Shown: piece by piece, positions 60,001-64,000 of the stretch | How positions within the stretch are numbered: the first letter of the stretch is position 1 | Layout of the letters: each line of letters begins with the position of its first letter | NCBI RefSeq assembly: GCF_003254525.1 | Contig: NZ_QFYS01000003.1 | Coordinates: forward strand, 1-64,000 | Direction: 5' to 3' | Source: Phenylobacterium kunshanense | GTDB lineage: Bacteria; Pseudomonadota; Alphaproteobacteria; Caulobacterales; Caulobacteraceae | DNA: 64,000 bases | The notes under the pieces: generated by a model | Told to the model about the DNA's origin: nothing | What the model saw: the letters and a program-made list of their open reading frames with translations, nothing else | The model's database searches: none | Program-made: the position numbers and the translations under genes

Positions 60001-61016
60001 CCCTCGCACGCGACGACGCACCCGCGCGCGCGGCCGCCGGCTGGCGCTTTCCGACGGCGATGCGGCCGCGCACGCTGTTAGCATGGCTGCTCCTTCTCGC
60101 GGCGGTACTGGTGTCGGCGCCCAGCGTCGAGGCCGGCCGGATGCTGCGGATGACGGGGGAGGCGGCCTCCGCGCTGGTGGCCGGAGGCGACTCCCAGGTG
60201 CTGGACGGCCTGGGCGCCATCGGCCGGCAGCTCGTTCCCCTGCAGATCGCGGAGCGCCGGGAGGTGTCCCGGATCGAAGGCTTCAACCGGAACCATCTGC
60301 CGCCATTTTCGCACGTCGAGGTGGCGGAGACCCGCACCGAACGGCTCGATCCCGAGACCCTGGAAATGCGCGCCGTCGTCGAGCGCACCGAGTACCTGGT
60401 CGAGCCCTTCGGTTATCTCGCCCACGTGGGCGTGAAGCTGTGGGAGACCTTGATGATCGCCTTCTGGGGCACGCTGCTCGCGGTGATCATGAGCGCCCCG
60501 CTCGCGTTCCTCTCGGCCCGCAACCTCACGCCGCACCCTGCCGTCTATGGCGCAGCCCGCGCGGTCGTCAGCCTGCTGCGAGCCGTGCCCGAGCTGGTCA
60601 GCGCGCTGTTCCTGGTGGTGGCCTATGGATTCGGGCCGATCGCCGGCGTCCTGGCGTTGGCGCTGCACGGCGCGGGGTTTCTCGGCAAGTTCTACGCCGA
60701 GGATGTGGAAGCGGCCGACCCGAAGCCGCAGGAGGCCCTGGCCGCCACGGGAGCCAACCGCCTCAAGGTGCTGCGCTTCGCCATCCTGCCGCAGGTGCTG
60801 CCGCAATACATCGGCTACACGCTCTACGTCCTGGACCGGAATTTCCGCATGGCCACCGTCGTCGGGCTCGTGGGCGCCGGCGGCATCGGCCAGGAGCTCA
60901 AAGGCCGCTTCGACATGTACAACTACCACCACGTCGGCACGATCCTGGTGGCCATGTTCGCAGCGGTGTTCCTGATCGACCAGGTCTCCGCCCGGTTGCG
61001 GCGGGCGCACTTCTAG
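59997..61016 (+). CDS. phnE: PhnE-type ABC transporter permease
   Basis: 339 residues from the ATG at 59997. TM1 at about 25-42, then a long periplasmic segment (about 50-145) with a charged FSHVEVAETRTERLD stretch, then the five-helix BPD_transp_1 core. The EAA loop (EALAATGANRLKVLRFAILP) contacts the ATPase. The periplasmic N-terminal insertion is longer than in a minimal permease, as in many PhnE proteins. Last gene of the transporter operon. Confidence 0.92.
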   Translation: MTLARDDAPARAAAGWRFPTAMRPRTLLAWLLLLAAVLVSAPSVEAGRMLRMTGEAASALVAGGDSQVLDGLGAIGRQLVPLQIAERREVSRIEGFNRNHLPPFSHVEVAETRTERLDPETLEMRAVVERTEYLVEPFGYLAHVGVKLWETLMIAFWGTLLAVIMSAPLAFLSARNLTPHPAVYGAARAVVSLLRAVPELVSALFLVVAYGFGPIAGVLALALHGAGFLGKFYAEDVEAADPKPQEALAATGANRLKVLRFAILPQVLPQYIGYTLYVLDRNFRMATVVGLVGAGGIGQELKGRFDMYNYHHVGTILVAMFAAVFLIDQVSARLRRAHF

Positions 61017-61032
61017 CGGGGCGGGTGCGCTG

Positions 61033-61083
61033 TATTCATCCTGAAAACATGCATAGAATGAAGAATATTCATTGTCCCGTCAC
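61033..61083 (+). promoter_or_regulatory. Pho-box-like phased half-sites before phospholipase C
   Basis: TATTCAT-TGTC-CCGTCAC at 61066-61083 has the 7-4-7 layout of a Pho box. Further TCAT-type heptamers begin at 61033 (TATTCAT) and 61044 (AAAACAT), in the same 11-bp phase. The half-site match is weaker than upstream of phnD, but the same TATTCAT-N4-CCGTCAC occurs before the TonB receptor (63393). Confidence 0.6.
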
Positions 61084-61150
61084 GGTGGGCACACGCGGAC
61101 GTCACGGCTGAACGCGAGGATCGCCACCAACCGAGCAAGTGGGGGTGGTG

Positions 61151-63247
61151 ATGAACGAGACGGACCGGCGGACATTCCTCAGCGCCATGGCGGGCGGCGC
61201 GGCGGTCGCGACGATGCCTGTGGCGATCCAGAGGGCGCTGGCGCTCCCGGCGCGCCAGGCGACAGGCACGATCCAGGACGTGAAGCACGTGGTGATCCTG
61301 ATGCAGGAGAACCGCTCGTTCGACCACTACTTCGGCACCCTGCGCGGCGTGCGCGGATTCGGCGACCGGCATCCCATTCCGCTGGTCGGCGGCCGGGATG
61401 TGTGGCGCCAGTCCGACGGCAAGCGCGAGATCCCGCCCTTCCATCTCGACACCAGCAAGACCGACGCGCTGCGGGTGCCCGGTACGCCCCACTCCTACGC
61501 CGACGCCCAGGCCGCCTGGGGACAGGGCAAGATCGAGGAGTGGCCCAGGTTCAAGACGCCGTATTCCATGGGCTACTACCGGCGCGAGGACATCCCGTTC
61601 CAGTTCGCCCTGGCCGAGGCGTTCACCATCTGCGACGCCTACCACTGCTCGGTCACCGCGGGCACGGACCCGAACCGCATCGTCTTCTGGTCGGGGTCGA
61701 GCGCCGACCCTGAGCTGCGGGCCAAGGGCGTCAACTGCACCGACGACCACTCCGAGCCCGACAACTGGCGCTGCTGGGTCAAGGGCGCGCTGCCCGAGCC
61801 GGGCTACACCTATGCCGGCAACAGTCTGAAGTGGGACACGATCCCCGATGTCCTCGAGAAGGCCGGCGTCTCCTGGAAGATCTACCAGGACCCCAACAAC
61901 AACTGGACCGGCGCCATGCATGGCGGCCTGGCGTTCGAGAGCTTCCGCACCTGCAAGCCCGGCTCGCCCCTCTACGAGAAGGGCATGAGCCACTGGTCGC
62001 TGGAGCAGCTCGCCCGCGACGTCCAGGACGGGACGCTGCCGGCCGTGAGTTGGGTGCTGCCTTCGCCGCCATACTCCGAACATCCCGGCCAATCGACCCC
62101 GCTGCAGGGCGCGGAGTTCACCGCCAAGGTGCTGGACGCCCTGACCGCCAATCCGGAGGTCTGGGGCAAGACGGTGTTCTTCCTGACCTTCGACGAGAAC
62201 GACGGCCAGTTCGATCACCTGCCGCCGCCCGCGCCGCCGTCGTACGACATCGACGGGCGCCTCGCCGGCAAGTCCACCCTGGATCTCCAGGGCCACTACT
62301 TCTCGGACCCACAGCGCAAGCACATCGACCCGCGCGACGCCCAGAGCGGTCTGGTCCGGCCCTTCGGCCTGGGGCCGCGGGTGCCGATGTATGTGGTCTC
62401 GCCCTGGAGCAAGGGCGGCTGGGTGAATTCCCAGACCTTCGACCACACGTCCGTCGGCCAGTTCCTCGAGACCCGCTTCGGCGTGACCGTCCCGGGGATC
62501 AGCTCCTGGCATCGCGCCGTCTGCGGCGACATGACCTCGGCTTTCGATTTCGCCCGGCCGAACGATCCGGTGTTCCCGGACCTGCCGGACGTCAGTGGCG
62601 CCTCGGCGGTGGTGCTGCAGCATATCCAGCGCCCCCGGATCCGGCCGCCCGAGACGCCGCAGGCGGTGAAGGTCGAGATGGGCGCGCGCCCGTCACGTGC
62701 GCTGCCCTACGTGATCAACGCACGGGCGGCCGCGACGGCCGGCGAGGTGAGGCTGGAGTTCCGCAACGACGGCCGCCAGGGCGCGGTCTTCCACGTCTAT
62801 GACCGCCTGCACCTCGACCGGATTCCCCGCCGCTATACCGTCGAGGCCGGCAAGACGCTGTCGGACGTCTGGTCGACCGAGGCCGACGGGGGGCGATACG
62901 ACCTGATGGTCCTCAGCCACAACGGCTTCCGGCGGGACTTCCAGGGCGAGGCCGGCCGCGGGCTGGAGATGGACATCCGTTACCGTCCGCAGACCCGCGA
63001 GGTCGAGCTGGAGATCCGCAACGGGTCCGGCGAGCCGCAGACGGTGGATATCCGCCACAACGCCTACGGGCTTTCCGGAGGCGAGCTGAAGATCCCCGCC
63101 CGGGGGCGTTCGACCCGCCGCTGGTCCGTCGCCGCCGCGGGCGACTGGTACGACGTGAGCGTAACCGGGCCAGGCGTGACGCGCCGCGCCGCGGGCCGCA
63201 TGGAGACCGGCGTCCACGGGATCAGCGATCCGGCGATGGGAGCCTGA
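61151..63247 (+). CDS. Phosphocholine-specific phospholipase C
   Basis: 698 residues from the ATG at 61151, directly after a G-rich site (GGGGGTGGTG). Tat signal with Arg6-Arg7 (DRRTFLSAMAGGAAVA). Catalytic phosphoesterase domain: VVILMQENRSFDHYFGTLRG (about 43-62), the Glu-Asn pair being metal/active-site, then HCSVTAGTDPNR and FFLTFDENDGQFDHLPPP. Two C-terminal beta domains (DUF756-like) follow, with ARAAATAGEVRLEFRNDG and RSTRRWSVAAAGDWYDVSV. Secreted enzyme that releases phosphocholine from phosphatidylcholine or sphingomyelin. The Pho-box-like site upstream fits a role in phosphorus scavenging. Confidence 0.94.
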   Translation: MNETDRRTFLSAMAGGAAVATMPVAIQRALALPARQATGTIQDVKHVVILMQENRSFDHYFGTLRGVRGFGDRHPIPLVGGRDVWRQSDGKREIPPFHLDTSKTDALRVPGTPHSYADAQAAWGQGKIEEWPRFKTPYSMGYYRREDIPFQFALAEAFTICDAYHCSVTAGTDPNRIVFWSGSSADPELRAKGVNCTDDHSEPDNWRCWVKGALPEPGYTYAGNSLKWDTIPDVLEKAGVSWKIYQDPNNNWTGAMHGGLAFESFRTCKPGSPLYEKGMSHWSLEQLARDVQDGTLPAVSWVLPSPPYSEHPGQSTPLQGAEFTAKVLDALTANPEVWGKTVFFLTFDENDGQFDHLPPPAPPSYDIDGRLAGKSTLDLQGHYFSDPQRKHIDPRDAQSGLVRPFGLGPRVPMYVVSPWSKGGWVNSQTFDHTSVGQFLETRFGVTVPGISSWHRAVCGDMTSAFDFARPNDPVFPDLPDVSGASAVVLQHIQRPRIRPPETPQAVKVEMGARPSRALPYVINARAAATAGEVRLEFRNDGRQGAVFHVYDRLHLDRIPRRYTVEAGKTLSDVWSTEADGGRYDLMVLSHNGFRRDFQGEAGRGLEMDIRYRPQTREVELEIRNGSGEPQTVDIRHNAYGLSGGELKIPARGRSTRRWSVAAAGDWYDVSVTGPGVTRRAAGRMETGVHGISDPAMGA

Positions 63248-63290
63248 CGCGAGCCGCCACGGCCGCATCGCACTGATTGAGGATTCCTCA

Positions 63291-63316
63291 CCCACGGCCG
63301 CGAGAGTGGCCGTGGG
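63291..63316 (+). terminator. Hairpin downstream of phospholipase C
   Basis: CCCACGGCC (63291-63299) and GGCCGTGGG (63308-63316) form a perfect 9-bp stem with an 8-base loop, 44 bases after the stop. No T-run follows. Confidence 0.5.
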
Positions 63317-63392
63317 CGCACGCACGCGCTTGGCGGAACAGTCGCCGCGCTGTGCGGAAAATTCACCAGTATGACTCCTGAAGACTGAGAAA

Positions 63393-63410
63393 TATTCATT
63401 TCACCGTCAC
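63393..63410 (+). promoter_or_regulatory. Pho-box-like site before TonB receptor
   Basis: TATTCAT-TTCA-CCGTCAC, the same half-sites and spacing as at 61066-61083. It is 97 bases before the receptor start. It implies that the receptor belongs to the phosphate-starvation regulon with the phospholipase and transporter. Confidence 0.6.
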
Positions 63411-63506
63411 GAGCCGGGCCTACTCATCCGCCGCGACGGGCGGCCGTACGGGCCTTCCGCGCCGAACGCGAGCCGCGCTCGCATACCCGGGGGATGGGTT
63501 GTCATG

Positions 63507-64000
63507 ATGAACAGACACAGGACGGCGGCGGCCTTCGTCGCCGCGCTCATGGCGGGCAGCGCGCTGCCGGCGCTGGCCTGGGCCGCTGAGACCGATGCGG
63601 ACTCCGCAGGCCCGAGCGTCAGCGAGGTCCAGGTCAAGGGCAAGCGCGCGGATATGGGTTCGGTCCAGGCCGTCGAGGCCGTCGAATACGGGAACGCCGT
63701 CCAGGTGATCACCGCCGCGGACGTGGCGAAGACCGGCGCGCTCAACTTCGCCGAACTGGCGCAGTTCCTGGTGAAGGGCGTGAACGTCGGCTACTCGCCG
63801 GACGAAGGCGAATACACGATCCGTCTCGATGGCGGCGGCGATCGGGACACCCTCGTCGTGCGCGACGGCGTGCCTCTCTATGACCGGGGTCCGGCCCTGG
63901 AAGACATCTGGGGCACCACGACCATCGACCCGCACATGATCGAGCGCGTCGAGGTGTTCCGGGGTGGCAACAGCCTGTTCTTCGGCAGCAACGGCGGCAT
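63507..64000 (+). CDS. TonB-dependent receptor, truncated by window end
   Basis: The first 164 residues are visible from the second of two adjacent ATGs (63504 and 63507), with GGGGGA upstream. Signal peptide ends near AWAAE at 29. Plug domain: SVSEVQVKGKRADMG, then NAVQVITAADVAKTGALNFA, DTLVVRDGVPLYDRG and VEVFRGGNSLFFGSNGG. VFRGGNSLFFG replaces the usual LRGPQGTLYG, so this receptor is of a different subtype from the other three. The likely ligand is a phosphorus compound, given the Pho-box-like site and neighbours (inference). Confidence 0.9.
   Translation, partial: MNRHRTAAAFVAALMAGSALPALAWAAETDADSAGPSVSEVQVKGKRADMGSVQAVEAVEYGNAVQVITAADVAKTGALNFAELAQFLVKGVNVGYSPDEGEYTIRLDGGGDRDTLVVRDGVPLYDRGPALEDIWGTTTIDPHMIERVEVFRGGNSLFFGSNGG

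Noticed and set aside
58193..61016. Full phosphonate degradation locus
   Set aside because: Only transport genes are present; no C-P lyase or phosphonatase gene is in the window, so catabolism is not claimed.
1..64000. Prophage, transposon, CRISPR array or rRNA
   Set aside because: No integrase, transposase, phage structural gene, regularly spaced repeats or rRNA-like sequence was found.

Overview
The window is high-GC (roughly two-thirds G+C), densely coded alphaproteobacterial DNA. Four TonB-dependent receptors, a PEPxxWA-type C-terminal sorting signal, frequent 4-base start/stop overlaps and the overall protein mix point to Caulobacteraceae (Caulobacter or Phenylobacterium-like). That placement is inference; no rRNA or intact tRNA gene is present to prove it. 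I saw no transposase, integrase or CRISPR array.

Layout. 1-684 is the 3' part of a LolD/MacB-type ATPase, followed by a gap with a tRNA-like 3' remnant and a nitroreductase. 1889-9459 is a two-component system divergent from a CzcCBA/CusCBA-type RND efflux operon; the gap between them carries TTTCAG-like half-sites repeated every 11 bp. 9653-24540 is an oxidative or catabolic block: a PQQ quinohemoprotein alcohol dehydrogenase, an amidohydrolase, a TonB receptor, two TetR-type regulators (one with an extra N-terminal domain), a secreted DUF1592/DUF1552/unknown/VOC operon, a cytochrome c, a PEP-CTERM protein and a membrane LytTR regulator. 24648-27415 encodes an isoquinoline-oxidoreductase-type molybdoenzyme (small and large subunits), convergent with a TonB receptor.

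30771-41266 holds a TPR-sulfotransferase followed by a complete quinohemoprotein amine dehydrogenase operon, order qhpA-D-C-B-G-F-E. It encodes the three structural subunits, the radical SAM thioether-forming enzyme, the flavin monooxygenase, the ABC exporter and the leader protease. Every cross-linking residue known in the gamma subunit can be located. An ABC-F protein and a TonB receptor/MFS/TetR operon follow (41417-47650); the TetR gene ends inside a palindromic repeat.

47683-58192 is a reactive-sulfur island: a persulfide-dioxygenase-like hydrolase, TauE/SafE exporter, two ArsR/BigR-type repressors, rhodanese, sulfide:quinone oxidoreductase, a zinc-ribbon thioredoxin and DUF2892. An RND pump is built into it, with MFP and permease on one strand and the TolC partner at the end of the SQR operon. 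Related AT-rich inverted repeats sit at three promoters of the island and define a probable regulon.

58325-64000 is a phosphorus-scavenging block: a PhnD-C-E type transporter, a phosphocholine-specific phospholipase C and a truncated TonB receptor, each preceded by a Pho-box-like element.
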